A stretch of 64,000 nucleotides of DNA, from contig NZ_AUSW01000013.1 of assembly GCF_000471625.1 (NCBI RefSeq), forward strand, positions 1 through 64,000, given 5' to 3'. The notes under the pieces were generated by a model. It did no database searches, was not told the DNA's origin, and was given only the letters and a program-made list of their open reading frames with translations. Within the stretch, counting starts at the first letter, position 1; every line of letters begins with the position of its first letter. Positions 54,843-63,638 of this stretch are shown here, piece by piece. The position numbers and the translations under genes are program-made. This DNA is from Psychrobacter aquaticus CMS 56. GTDB taxonomy: Bacteria; Pseudomonadota; Gammaproteobacteria; Pseudomonadales; Moraxellaceae.

Positions 54843-55361
54843 TCAGCGTAACACCTTCTTAATACTAGTGCCCAATTTCAATATCTTTTTAAGTGCCTTT
54901 GTCGGCAACTTGAGCATCTCAGAGGACCAAGTAGTCACCGTTGCCACGAACTCTTGTGTTTCACGGATACGGGCTTTTACCTCGCTGCTCTCATGCTCAA
55001 ACTCAGGACTGTCCATAAGCTCTTGTAAAAACTGCACGGTTGGATCAAGTTCACGCTTTTGTCGCTCCACTACAATGATACGAGCCAGCTCCCAAACATC
55101 GGTATTCGTACTAAAGTGATCACGGCGATCGCCCAATATTGAGACTTTTTGTACCAAACCCCAGTGCTGTAGCTCCTTAATACTGTTAGAGACATTAGAG
55201 CGAGCGACCCCAAGCGTATCAGTGATCTCCTCAGCATTTAGAGGTTTACCAATGATGTATAACAACGCATGAATCTGTGACATGGTACGGTTAACGCCCC
55301 ACTGCGTGCCCATCTCACCCCAATGTAAAATAAATTTTTCGGTAACGGGGTTTAGTTTCAT
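54843..55361 (-). CDS. GbsR/MarR-family transcriptional regulator
   Basis: 172 residues. A winged helix at about 20-100: TMSQIHALLYIIGKPLNAEEITDTLGVARSNVSNSIKELQHWGLVQKVSILGDRRDHFSTNTDVWELARII, the usual GbsR-type pattern. A helical C-terminal part (VQFLQELMDSPEFEHESSEVKARIRETQEFV) is likely for dimerisation. Directly upstream of the desaturase gene on the same strand. Matching palindromes in front of both genes suggest that it represses itself and the desaturase. The ligand or signal is unknown. Confidence 0.85.
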   Translation of the reverse strand: MKLNPVTEKFILHWGEMGTQWGVNRTMSQIHALLYIIGKPLNAEEITDTLGVARSNVSNSIKELQHWGLVQKVSILGDRRDHFSTNTDVWELARIIVVERQKRELDPTVQFLQELMDSPEFEHESSEVKARIRETQEFVATVTTWSSEMLKLPTKALKKILKLGTSIKKVLR

Positions 55362-55441
55362 GACAGATACTCACTTAATTATTTATAAACTTTTGATTGG
55401 CTACTTACGCTATCTTTTACATCATCTTGCGCTATTCTTTT

Positions 55442-55461
55442 ATTTCTGTCAATACTGAAAT
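55442..55461. promoter_or_regulatory. Palindromic operator before the GbsR-like gene
   Basis: ATTTCTGT-CAAT-ACTGAAAT, one mismatch between the arms, 80 nt before the regulator start. It shares 18 of 20 bases with the site at 54784 and also contains TTGACA on the minus strand. Confidence 0.68.
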
Positions 55462-55511
55462 ATATGAACGTCAATTTTTAGATAATCATGGCTTGTCTAG
55501 CAATAATGATT

Positions 55512-56141
55512 TTAACGAACAATTAAACCAGTGGTCGCATCACGGATTTGACTTGGTAAGGTATAACCCAATGTTGCAGCCTGCAAATAACTAATTTGCT
55601 CGCCGAAATAAACATACGCTTCAGGAAATGTACTGGCTGGCGGCTGTCCTGATGGATTACAGCTGGTAGAAACCAATAGCCCGAACGGATTATGAGGGCT
55701 GACCAATTGCTCACATAACTCACGGATGAGAGGATGAGCGATCACTCTCACGGCTACCGTCTGATGCTGACCGGTGATCCAAGAAGGAATAGTGGTAGCA
55801 AGATTTTTCGGAATAGGTAGGAGCCAGGTATGTGCTTGCTGATATTGTAACTCTGTATTTTCATTATCCGTTTGCCAGCTCTTTAGGATAGACTCGCGTT
55901 GGGCGTTATCCAGCGTTGCTAATAAAGGTGCTATACGCTCGGCGCTATCAGTAATGACGATCATACCTTTTTCTTCGGGACGCTGCTTGATGGCCAGAAT
56001 ACGTTGAACGGCTGCTTTGTTATAAGGGTCACAGCCAATGCCCCATACGCTCTCGGTTGGGTAAGCAAGCAATTGACCTACTTTTAGAGAGTTGGCCGCT
56101 TGGCTAACAGAAGATGTGATAGTAGAGGTAGATTGATTCAT
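55512..56141 (-). CDS. tsaC: Threonylcarbamoyl-AMP synthase
   Basis: Makes threonylcarbamoyl-AMP from Thr, bicarbonate and ATP for t6A37 tRNA modification. 209 residues, the short TsaC (YrdC) form without a Sua5 domain. LLAYPTESVWGIGCDPYNKAAVQRILAIKQRPEEKGMIVI carries the substrate and ATP site; SWITGQHQTVAVRVIAHPLIRELCE and STSCNPSGQPP are conserved. dprA lies upstream on the same strand, the usual dprA-tsaC order in gammaproteobacteria. Confidence 0.92.
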   Translation of the reverse strand: MNQSTSTITSSVSQAANSLKVGQLLAYPTESVWGIGCDPYNKAAVQRILAIKQRPEEKGMIVITDSAERIAPLLATLDNAQRESILKSWQTDNENTELQYQQAHTWLLPIPKNLATTIPSWITGQHQTVAVRVIAHPLIRELCEQLVSPHNPFGLLVSTSCNPSGQPPASTFPEAYVYFGEQISYLQAATLGYTLPSQIRDATTGLIVR

Positions 56142-56224
56142 GGTTTGAATAGTTCATGATAAGGAATACGTAAATAATAACACAGCCGCTGATTTAGATT
56201 AGATAATGAAAATTAGAAACGGCT

Positions 56225-56248
56225 AACACCTTCTGAGCGCTAGGTGTT
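56225..56248 (-). terminator. Weak terminator-like hairpin after dprA
   Basis: AACACCT pairs with AGGTGTT around a 10-nt loop. The T-tract is poor, so it may only attenuate read-through into tsaC. Confidence 0.35.
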
Positions 56249-56279
56249 CCTTGTAGTTTCAAAAAGACAAAATGTCATT

Positions 56280-57551
56280 TTAAACACGTAAGTACCGTCC
56301 ACCTTGTACATTGATAACGCCTAATAACTCAAGCTCCATCAACTGCCCTATCAGCTGCGGCGCAGTCATTTCGGTCGCAATGATGAGTGCGTCTAGATCT
56401 TGCCCATGCCAATCAAGCTGCTCGTAAACCACCGTTAAATGCTTAGGTACGACGATAGCGCTGCGAGGAGATTTGATGTTCGATGGCGACAGCTGGCTGG
56501 CATCCGGCACAGCCATTTTATCTAGATCTGTAGAATGAGAAGGCTGACGATTATCCAATTGAGGGTCATTGGTACTGAATGTAGAAGAACTAGAAAGACT
56601 TGTGGCCTGATGTGAATGGCGACGGTAAGCCAACTGACTATTCACATCTTCGATGACTTGCTGAGGATGATAAATCAACGTCGCCCCTTCACGTATCAAA
56701 TGATGACAGCCCTCAGCGTTGCTGTTGTCAATATGACTGGGTATCGCAAAGACCTGCTTGCCCTGCTCCGAGGTTAAGCGTGCGGTAATCAATGAGCCGC
56801 TTTGAACCTTGGCTTCTGTCACAATCGTCGCCAAGCTCAGCCCTGCCACCAAGCGATTGCGACGGGGAAAGGTATGCTTATGTGGCTGGGTATGCGGCAA
56901 TAGCTCACTGATGATGCAGCCTCCTTGCTCGATAATCTGGGCAAATAATTGATCGCGATGATTGGGGTAATTTATGTCTATACCCGTACCCATCACCCCA
57001 ACCGTGCGACCTTGGTATTCAGAATCTGCCTGCGCCAAAGCACCTAAATGGGCACGCTTATCTACCCCCATAGCAAGACCGCTGGTGACAATATAACCTG
57101 CCTGCGCCAAATATTGCGCCATATCAAACGTGATTTTTTGTGCATGTGCGGTGGGTTTTCGGCTGCCAACGATAGCGATTTGCGCCTGCTGTAAGCGCGC
57201 TTTATCACCACGGTAAAACAATAAAGGCGGTGGGTCGTAGATTTGCGAGAGCTGTGCGGGATAATCAGGCTGATCGGCAAATAGTAGACCATATCGACCT
57301 GCGATTAATGACTGTTGGATTTTGTCGATATTGGCGCACGTTTGCTCAGGCTGCTCATGACGTTTGAGATGGGTATGATGAATACCCAGCTGTCGCCAAG
57401 CTTCTACTTTGGCCTGCCACGCAAGCTGTGCATCACCAAAAGAGGTAATGAGCTTATGATACGAAGATAGTGACGCATTCACCTCATACCACAGCGCCAA
57501 TATGGCGCGCTGATCGTCGGTTAATAAAGAGGAGACGGCAGTCATAGTCAT
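56280..57551 (-). CDS. dprA: DNA processing protein DprA
   Basis: Loads RecA on incoming single-stranded DNA in natural transformation. 423 residues: N-terminal SAM-like part, Rossmann-type DprA core (IVGSRKPTAHA, TSGLAMGVDKRAHLGAL, VGVMGTGIDINYPNHRDQLF, PPRRNRLVAGLS-like segment FPRRNRLVAGLS, EAKVQSGSLITARLTSEQGKQVFAIP), a Ser/Thr-rich linker (about 315-350), and a C-terminal winged helix (IIATEMTAPQLIGQLMELELLGVI). Follows the LysM gene on the same strand. Confidence 0.94.
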   Translation of the reverse strand: MTMTAVSSLLTDDQRAILALWYEVNASLSSYHKLITSFGDAQLAWQAKVEAWRQLGIHHTHLKRHEQPEQTCANIDKIQQSLIAGRYGLLFADQPDYPAQLSQIYDPPPLLFYRGDKARLQQAQIAIVGSRKPTAHAQKITFDMAQYLAQAGYIVTSGLAMGVDKRAHLGALAQADSEYQGRTVGVMGTGIDINYPNHRDQLFAQIIEQGGCIISELLPHTQPHKHTFPRRNRLVAGLSLATIVTEAKVQSGSLITARLTSEQGKQVFAIPSHIDNSNAEGCHHLIREGATLIYHPQQVIEDVNSQLAYRRHSHQATSLSSSSTFSTNDPQLDNRQPSHSTDLDKMAVPDASQLSPSNIKSPRSAIVVPKHLTVVYEQLDWHGQDLDALIIATEMTAPQLIGQLMELELLGVINVQGGRYLRV

Positions 57552-57736
57552 ATATCTCGTACAAGCGAACTTAGCGTGGTTCGTTTTAGGAACCAGCGAT
57601 AGGTTAGTATAAAATTCTATACACCCCTAACCTAATTCCCAAAATTAGACTAGCAAGGGAAACGAGTACAAGTACTACGCATGATAGGCTAAACGAGTGT
57701 GACGCGGCTAATCGTATTTTTTGGGTTTGGTATTAT

Positions 57737-58834
57737 TTACAGATAAGGCGGTGGTAACAGCTGATCGCCGACATTAATAGGCAGCTCAGAATTTAGCACA
57801 TAAGCATAACTAATATGATCAAAAGTATTAAAGATCATAACCATACCACTTTGCTCATTTGGTAAGCGTACTGGCATGTCATTATCTTTGATATCACGTA
57901 CCAACGGGCCTTTTTGATAAACCGTCAGCACATCACCTGGTTTAGCGCCATGTATCCTACCAAGGTTAATAGCAACCACGCTGCGTTTGGCGGCTGAGCT
58001 GATTGAGTCCATCACGCGTACAATCAAACCACCGCGACTGACAGACGCAGGAGTTGGATAAAACACAGGCGGAATCGAGTTGTTCAACTCAACGAATACA
58101 CGATCCCCTTCACGCACTTCCTTACCATAACTGTCTGTGAGCTTTAAGCTTGTGACACCATTATTTTCTGTAGAAGTCACCAATCCTGTCGCTACTAGCG
58201 TGACTTCTAGACCGATAATTTCTTGCGTTTTAGGATCAACATACAGCTCACCCTCACGGTAAATACCATAGCGCTGACCGACGATAAGCGGCACGCCTTT
58301 GGCATAAACCTTATCACCCGCTGCAGTGATTAAGTTCCGGTTCTTAGATGCTAAAATATAGGGCGTGGTATTGAAATCTTTTGGATTAACGATGACAGTT
58401 TTATCCAACCAGTGTTGAATAGCTGACCATGGAATAGGCGGAATACTGTTGGCAATTGAGGTGACTGCGACCGTACTGGCAACCACATTGCCAGTTAATT
58501 GTTTTTCAATTCCAGCACAGCCCTCGCCCGTATCCACGCCAATGAGTGTCTTACCTTGAATGACGCATAAAATTAGAATGTCATTGGGATAAATAAGATC
58601 TGGGTTTTTGATTTGTTTATTGGTCGCCCAAATCTCTTTCCAGCGCCATGGGCTATCTAAATAGCGCCCTGAGATATCCCACAGAGTGTCGCCCTTTTTG
58701 ACGACGTAACGATTGGGGGCGTCCGCTTTGATGGTTGGTGGCGGATTATTAGCGTAGGCAGTGGTCATTAGCATTGCACTGCTAAACGTTGTGATTAGTA
58801 GGGCTTTTGCTGCCGTTTTTAAGCTCATTTTCAT
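57737..58834 (-). CDS. Secreted LysM-domain protein
   Basis: 365 residues. Signal peptide to about residue 28 (ALLITTFSSAMLMTTAYA), then one LysM domain (YVVKKGDTLWDISGRYLDSPWRWKEIWATNKQIKNPDLIYPNDIL, about 43-88) and a C-terminal beta-rich region (GDKVYAKGVPLIVGQRYGIYREGELYVDP, KPGDVLTVYQKG). It corresponds to the conserved LysM protein next to dprA in pseudomonads (P. aeruginosa PA0020 neighbourhood). It binds peptidoglycan in the periplasm; the molecular role is unknown. ATG 58834 has GTGGA 8 nt upstream; a GTG four codons earlier is an alternative. Confidence 0.88.
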   Translation of the reverse strand: MKMSLKTAAKALLITTFSSAMLMTTAYANNPPPTIKADAPNRYVVKKGDTLWDISGRYLDSPWRWKEIWATNKQIKNPDLIYPNDILILCVIQGKTLIGVDTGEGCAGIEKQLTGNVVASTVAVTSIANSIPPIPWSAIQHWLDKTVIVNPKDFNTTPYILASKNRNLITAAGDKVYAKGVPLIVGQRYGIYREGELYVDPKTQEIIGLEVTLVATGLVTSTENNGVTSLKLTDSYGKEVREGDRVFVELNNSIPPVFYPTPASVSRGGLIVRVMDSISSAAKRSVVAINLGRIHGAKPGDVLTVYQKGPLVRDIKDNDMPVRLPNEQSGMVMIFNTFDHISYAYVLNSELPINVGDQLLPPPYL

Positions 58835-58881
58835 TATTATATCCACAATGTGTCACGCTGTTTTGGCCAGTGTTGTGTCTA

Positions 58882-58918
58882 AAAAAGCGCCGAGCACAAT
58901 CGTGAAAAGCTGGCGCTG
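58882..58918 (-). terminator. Terminator after thrC
   Basis: On the minus strand AGCGCC pairs with GGCGCT, with extra inner pairing (AGC/GCT), followed by T6. Confidence 0.65.
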
Positions 58919-59041
58919 TTTCTAATATTACAATCATATCCACCATAACACAATAATAAACAATTTATTACAATGTCGTAACTTTTTTGTGGATGTTTTC
59001 TTTGAAATTGCTATGAAAACAAAATATTATTTACCCAGTAT

Positions 59042-60463
59042 TTACACTGAGTTTGGCGTGACATGCTGACGTATTTGCTCAGCGACCAGCTCAGCATCAT
59101 TATCTAGTATCACCACGTGTTGCGGCAAGCTTTCCAACCCTTCTGTATGGGCAGGACGCGCAATGTCTATGTGGCCGATCGCTTCAACGATAGTATCAGC
59201 AAATTTGACCGGTAATGCGGTCTCTGCACAGATGATAACTTCATTCTCTAACTGTAGTTCTTTAGCGACCTTGATACCATCAGCGGTATGCGGATCGACC
59301 AATTCACCATGCTGCTCATAAAGCGCTTTGATGGTTTGTAGACGGTCACTATGGGTAGATTTGCCAGCAGCAAAACCATAGCGCGTATTGACCGCTTCCA
59401 TCACATCAGACAAATCAAAACCTTGGCCTGATTTTACCCCGTCAAATAATTCGTGAACGCGAGCCGTGTCTTTATCTAATAATAAATACACAAAACGCTC
59501 AAAGTTTGAGGCTTTTGAGATGTCCATTGAAGGACTTGACGTGATGTAGGTCTGTTCGGTCGGGCGCGGCTGATACGCCCCTTGGTTAAAGAAGTCGTTT
59601 AATACGTCGTTTTCATTGGTAGCGACGATTAAACGCTCGATTGGCAAGCCCATTTCACGCGCGATATGACCCGCGCAAATATTGCCAAAATTGCCTGATG
59701 GTACGCTAAAACTAACCTTTTCATCGTTGCTCGTCGTGACCGCAAAGTAAGCTTTGAAATAGTAAACGATCTGCGCCAGTATGCGACCCCAGTTGATAGA
59801 GTTGACCGTGCCTAAGTTATAAGCCGCCTTAAACTCAGCGTCTTGTTGCAAAGCTTTGACGATATCTTGGCAATCATCAAACATACCGTCGATGGCGATA
59901 TTATGGATATTGTCATCGGTCAAGCTATACATTTGCGCACGCTGAAACTCACTCATTTTGCCATGTGGCGACAGCATAAAGACTTCAATGTTTTCTTTAC
60001 CGCGCAGTGCGTATTCTGCCGCACTACCGGTATCGCCGCTGGTCGCACCAATAATGGTAATACGCGCGTCTTTTCTTTTGAGCACATATTCAAAAGCATT
60101 GCCCAAAAACTGCATGGCAACGTCTTTAAATGCTAGCGTTGGACCGTTTGATAATCCCAAAATGTATAAATTATCTTTAAGCTTGCGGACAGGAACAATC
60201 TCCGCGCTGCCAAATACGTCAGCAGTATAGGTGCGATCAATGATATCTTGTAAATCTGCCGCAGGAATATCAGTGGCAAAGCGTTGCATAATCGCCATGG
60301 CAAGCTTTGGATAGCTAAGCGTGCGCCATTCATCAAGTACCGCACTGTCAATATGCGGATAATGCTCAGGCAACATCAAACCACCGTCTGGTGCCAAACC
60401 CATCAAAAGCACATCACTAAAATCCATCGGCGCTGTCTGACCACGGGTACTGATATATTTCAT
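59042..60463 (-). CDS. thrC: Threonine synthase
   Basis: Converts O-phosphohomoserine to threonine, PLP-dependent. 473 residues, matching the longer type II (yeast/Pseudomonas) form. N-terminus MKYISTRGQTAPMDFSDVLLMGLAPDGGLMLPE; PLP lysine in SNGPTLAFKDVAMQFLGN; GATSGDTGSAAEYAL phosphate loop; FSVPSGNFGNICAGHIA. rsmB lies 46 nt upstream on the same strand. thrC next to rsmB replaces the usual context; hom is not in the window. Confidence 0.95.
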   Translation of the reverse strand: MKYISTRGQTAPMDFSDVLLMGLAPDGGLMLPEHYPHIDSAVLDEWRTLSYPKLAMAIMQRFATDIPAADLQDIIDRTYTADVFGSAEIVPVRKLKDNLYILGLSNGPTLAFKDVAMQFLGNAFEYVLKRKDARITIIGATSGDTGSAAEYALRGKENIEVFMLSPHGKMSEFQRAQMYSLTDDNIHNIAIDGMFDDCQDIVKALQQDAEFKAAYNLGTVNSINWGRILAQIVYYFKAYFAVTTSNDEKVSFSVPSGNFGNICAGHIAREMGLPIERLIVATNENDVLNDFFNQGAYQPRPTEQTYITSSPSMDISKASNFERFVYLLLDKDTARVHELFDGVKSGQGFDLSDVMEAVNTRYGFAAGKSTHSDRLQTIKALYEQHGELVDPHTADGIKVAKELQLENEVIICAETALPVKFADTIVEAIGHIDIARPAHTEGLESLPQHVVILDNDAELVAEQIRQHVTPNSV

Positions 60464-60509
60464 GAGGTTGTCCTGTCTACAATAAGGTTAGTCAATAATT
60501 AAAAACGAT

Positions 60510-62093
60510 TTATTCAGCAGTTTTATGCAATAACGCATAATAAAAACCATCACCACTCTCGCTATTGATCGGCAAACACTGGCGACCGATGGTTTGGGCA
60601 ATACCCCAACTACAATCTTCGGTAAATTCAATTGCGACCGCATCATTATGATAGCTGATAAAGTCCTGCATTTGCGCCACATTTTCTTGCTTTAGGATAG
60701 AGCATGTTACATAGAGCAGATATCCACCCGCTTTGAGCTGTGGCCACAGATTGTGCAATATATCGGCTTGTAACAATGCAGTTTGTTCGACGTCTTCTTC
60801 GGTACGCAAGATACTAATATCAGGATGACGACGAATTACGCCCGTCGCAGTACAAGGAGAATCAAGCAATATTGCATCAAATACCGGCTCATTGGTAGCT
60901 GCTTTTTTATTTTTTCCATGCTGCCATCTGGTTGCATCGGCACAAACAATATTTAGCGCAATATTTTTTTCTGCTTGCTCTAAATCATGCTGCGTTAAAG
61001 TCAAACGCTGTAGGTTGTCATAAATACGTTCGATACGTGTCGCTTCATTGTCGATAGCAGTCAGCTTGATTTTAGAAACAGACGATGTCGCTTCTACATT
61101 TTCTTGTTTCACGTGAAACAATGGTGACTGAACATCTGAGCTGAGCAACTCTAACCAATGCGCAAGCTTGCCACCTGGTGCTGCGCAAGCATCTAGAATA
61201 TGTATCTCACTGTTATCGCCTTCAGTATTATCAGGGTCGGTAACTTTGGTATTAAGCTTAGCCATCAATGCTTTGTGGATAATTGGTGCAGCAAGTTGCG
61301 CATGCATGTCTTGCACGCTAGCAGCGCCTTGGGCAAATTGCGGCAAAGCATTCACAGCGGTGGTTTGATGTAGTCTAAACCCTTTGGTTGATAGCGTTGC
61401 AGAAGCAGCGGCATCTGACGAACCTGCCAGTTGTAAGCCACTCATTAGCTCAACCAAGTCTGCGTCCACTTCTGCACTGTACAATTCTTTTTGATAGTCA
61501 TCTATCGACGTAACAGCCGTATTCACTCGCAAAAACATTGGTGCAGCTTGGCGTAAGCCTTGAGTTAGCTCGTCATACTGCTCGCTCCAGTCTTGCTTAA
61601 GCTGATAAGCGAGCCAATTCGGTAGGCTATGTTTTTTATCACATTTCTTACGAAATTTGCTAGGATTTTTGGCGACTTTACGCAAGATGGCATTGATTAA
61701 ACCAGTTGCATGAGCAAATTCAATCTCTTTTGCCGCTTCAACTGTTTCATGAATCGCGGCATGATCGGCCACTTCTAAATACAGCAATTGCACTAAACCC
61801 ACTTGAATCGTGGTACGAACTTCAACCTCATCGATAGGATTATCCGCTAAAGTATCTAGCAAACGCGCTAACGCATACCATTGGCGCAATGTCGTTAATA
61901 ATAGCGCATGAGCAAAACCTTTATCGCCGTCGTGCAGACTGTTTAGTAACGGATCAAGCACGCTTGCGAGCGACTGACCGTTTTGAATTGCCAGTAAGGT
62001 GCGAATTACCCGTACACGTACGCTGCCATTCATAATAAGGTTGCTAGATGGTTTGAGCTTGTTGTTTCTTGGCGCAGTGTTGGTTTGTCTCAT
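60510..62093 (-). CDS. rsmB: 16S rRNA m5C967 methyltransferase
   Basis: 527 residues. N-terminal NusB-like RNA-binding domain (about 20-165: VRVIRTLLAIQNGQSLASVLDPLL, RQWYALARLLDTL) and a SAM methyltransferase domain: DACAAPGGKLAHWLEL (motif I), DAILLDSPCTATGVIRRHPDIS (Cys in motif IV), YVTCSILKQEN (Cys in motif VI). A long insert at about 320-345 (QSPLFHVKQENVEATSSVSK) is not conserved, and its LFHVKQ codons spell a perfect parS site. Fmt gene upstream, thrC downstream. Confidence 0.93.
   Translation of the reverse strand: MRQTNTAPRNNKLKPSSNLIMNGSVRVRVIRTLLAIQNGQSLASVLDPLLNSLHDGDKGFAHALLLTTLRQWYALARLLDTLADNPIDEVEVRTTIQVGLVQLLYLEVADHAAIHETVEAAKEIEFAHATGLINAILRKVAKNPSKFRKKCDKKHSLPNWLAYQLKQDWSEQYDELTQGLRQAAPMFLRVNTAVTSIDDYQKELYSAEVDADLVELMSGLQLAGSSDAAASATLSTKGFRLHQTTAVNALPQFAQGAASVQDMHAQLAAPIIHKALMAKLNTKVTDPDNTEGDNSEIHILDACAAPGGKLAHWLELLSSDVQSPLFHVKQENVEATSSVSKIKLTAIDNEATRIERIYDNLQRLTLTQHDLEQAEKNIALNIVCADATRWQHGKNKKAATNEPVFDAILLDSPCTATGVIRRHPDISILRTEEDVEQTALLQADILHNLWPQLKAGGYLLYVTCSILKQENVAQMQDFISYHNDAVAIEFTEDCSWGIAQTIGRQCLPINSESGDGFYYALLHKTAE
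61105..61120. other. parS centromere site (perfect 16-mer) inside rsmB
   Basis: TGTTTCACGTGAAACA is an exact palindromic match to the widely conserved chromosomal parS consensus bound by ParB/Spo0J. It lies in a variable insert of RsmB. parS sites cluster around oriC, so the right end of the window is probably origin-proximal. Confidence 0.88.
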
Positions 62094-62207
62094 TAAATTG
62101 GATTTCCTTGACGTATGATCGATAACGTCTGATAAAAGTTAGATTATTTGGTATCAAATTAAAAATATTAAAATAAGCAAGATGAAACTGTATAAATTTG
62201 GCGTGCG

Positions 62208-63326
62208 TTATTTCGAATCGGTTATGAACTGATCGCCATCGTTCAACTGATTGCCATGACAGATTTGCTCGGCGGTCATTGGCTTACCGCCAGCAAACTG
62301 CAACTCAGTGATGGCTAAAGTACTGGCTAATGGCTCAATACTTTTTACTTGATTATCTTGTTTAGTATCAGCTTGTTTGGTATCAGCATCCTTACCACAA
62401 GCCACCAATATCGCTTTGCCTCCAACGCTAATGACGGTGCCAGCAGGCTTATCAGTTTTCTGCGTTGTATTAATAGGTAGTGCTGCGAGTATTTTGACAC
62501 GCTGCCCTGCTAAAAAAGTATAAGCACCTGGCCATGGTGTCAATCCGCGAATTTGTCGCTCGATAGTAGCAGCGGGTTGTGTCCAATCGATTTCGCCTTC
62601 GGTTTTGACGAGCTTTTCGGCATAGTTGGCTTGGCTGTCGTCTTGGACAATCGCCTGTGCTTGATAATATGCCAAGTCTTTTATCACGGTAACAATAGCG
62701 ATCGCACCAAGCGCTGCCAGCTTGTCATGCAAGCTTGCTGCCGACTCTTGTGCTTCAATAGCACAACTGACTTTATACAGCATATCGCCAGTATCCAAGC
62801 CCTTATCCATCTGCATAATCGTAATGCCCGTCTCATCATCGCCCGCCAAGAGTGCACGATGAATGGGCGCAGCACCGCGCCAGCGTGGCAATAAGGAGCC
62901 ATGGATGTTGAGACAACCATGCGTGGGGGTAGTCAATACACCTATAGGCAAAATAAGCCCGTAAGCTGCGACAATCATGACGTCTGGTTGGTAAGTACGC
63001 AAGGTCTGCCGCGCTCCCATACCTTCTGTACTGGACTTTTTAAAGGTAGCGGGTTGTTCAACGGCAATATTATGATTTAATGCCACTTGTTTGACTGCAG
63101 ACGCTGATAATTTCTGACCACGTCCTGCCTTGCGATCAGGTTGCGTATATACTGCAACGATGTCTATATTCAGAGCGTCTTGCTGCTGAATTAGCGAGAT
63201 AAGACTACTAGCAGCAAACTCAGGCGTGCCAGCAAACACCACTCGCAAGCGCTTTCTAGAGAGGTTGTTCTCAATTGTAGATGAGGCGGATAAATTGATA
63301 GCAGGAGCAATTATAGTCATAATCAT
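62208..63326 (-). CDS. fmt: Methionyl-tRNA formyltransferase
   Basis: Formylates Met-tRNA-fMet with 10-formyl-THF. 372 residues, against about 315 in E. coli. The excess is a 25-residue N-terminal extension (NLSASSTIENN) before RVVFAGTPEFAA, and an insert of about 20 residues in the C-terminal domain (GKDADTKQADTKQDNQ). Catalytic features: GCLNIHGSLLPRWRGAAPI (Asn/His) and MDKGLDTGDML (Asp). No good Shine-Dalgarno precedes ATG 63326, so a later start (ATG 63320, or TTG just before RVVF) is possible. def, the usual partner, is not adjacent. Confidence 0.93.
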   Translation of the reverse strand: MIMTIIAPAINLSASSTIENNLSRKRLRVVFAGTPEFAASSLISLIQQQDALNIDIVAVYTQPDRKAGRGQKLSASAVKQVALNHNIAVEQPATFKKSSTEGMGARQTLRTYQPDVMIVAAYGLILPIGVLTTPTHGCLNIHGSLLPRWRGAAPIHRALLAGDDETGITIMQMDKGLDTGDMLYKVSCAIEAQESAASLHDKLAALGAIAIVTVIKDLAYYQAQAIVQDDSQANYAEKLVKTEGEIDWTQPAATIERQIRGLTPWPGAYTFLAGQRVKILAALPINTTQKTDKPAGTVISVGGKAILVACGKDADTKQADTKQDNQVKSIEPLASTLAITELQFAGGKPMTAEQICHGNQLNDGDQFITDSK

Positions 63327-63638
63327 GCATTATATATGGGTAGTGTGCCCATTATAGGTGAGTTTGCGATGTTGTGCCATGATTGTAACAGCAGCAATCG
63401 GGCGTTACTAATGCTCCTTTTTATCTTTATAATAAAAAACAAGCAACGCAATTTTTATGTGTCTTTTTATTAAATGCTGCTTTATTGAGCGATATATTAT
63501 CCGTATAGTCAAAGTATTCTTAAATTGGTACGATTTTAACCTCGCTTAATGCACTAATTGTACTCGCTTGCCTTGTACCCACTTTAAACTGCTTAGACTA
63601 TAGTATATTTTTTCGTGCCTATATGGGGCCAGGCTTTC

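Noticed and set aside
54940-54975. TGTTTCACGGATACG as another parS site
   Set aside because: Only the left half matches; the right half is not palindromic.
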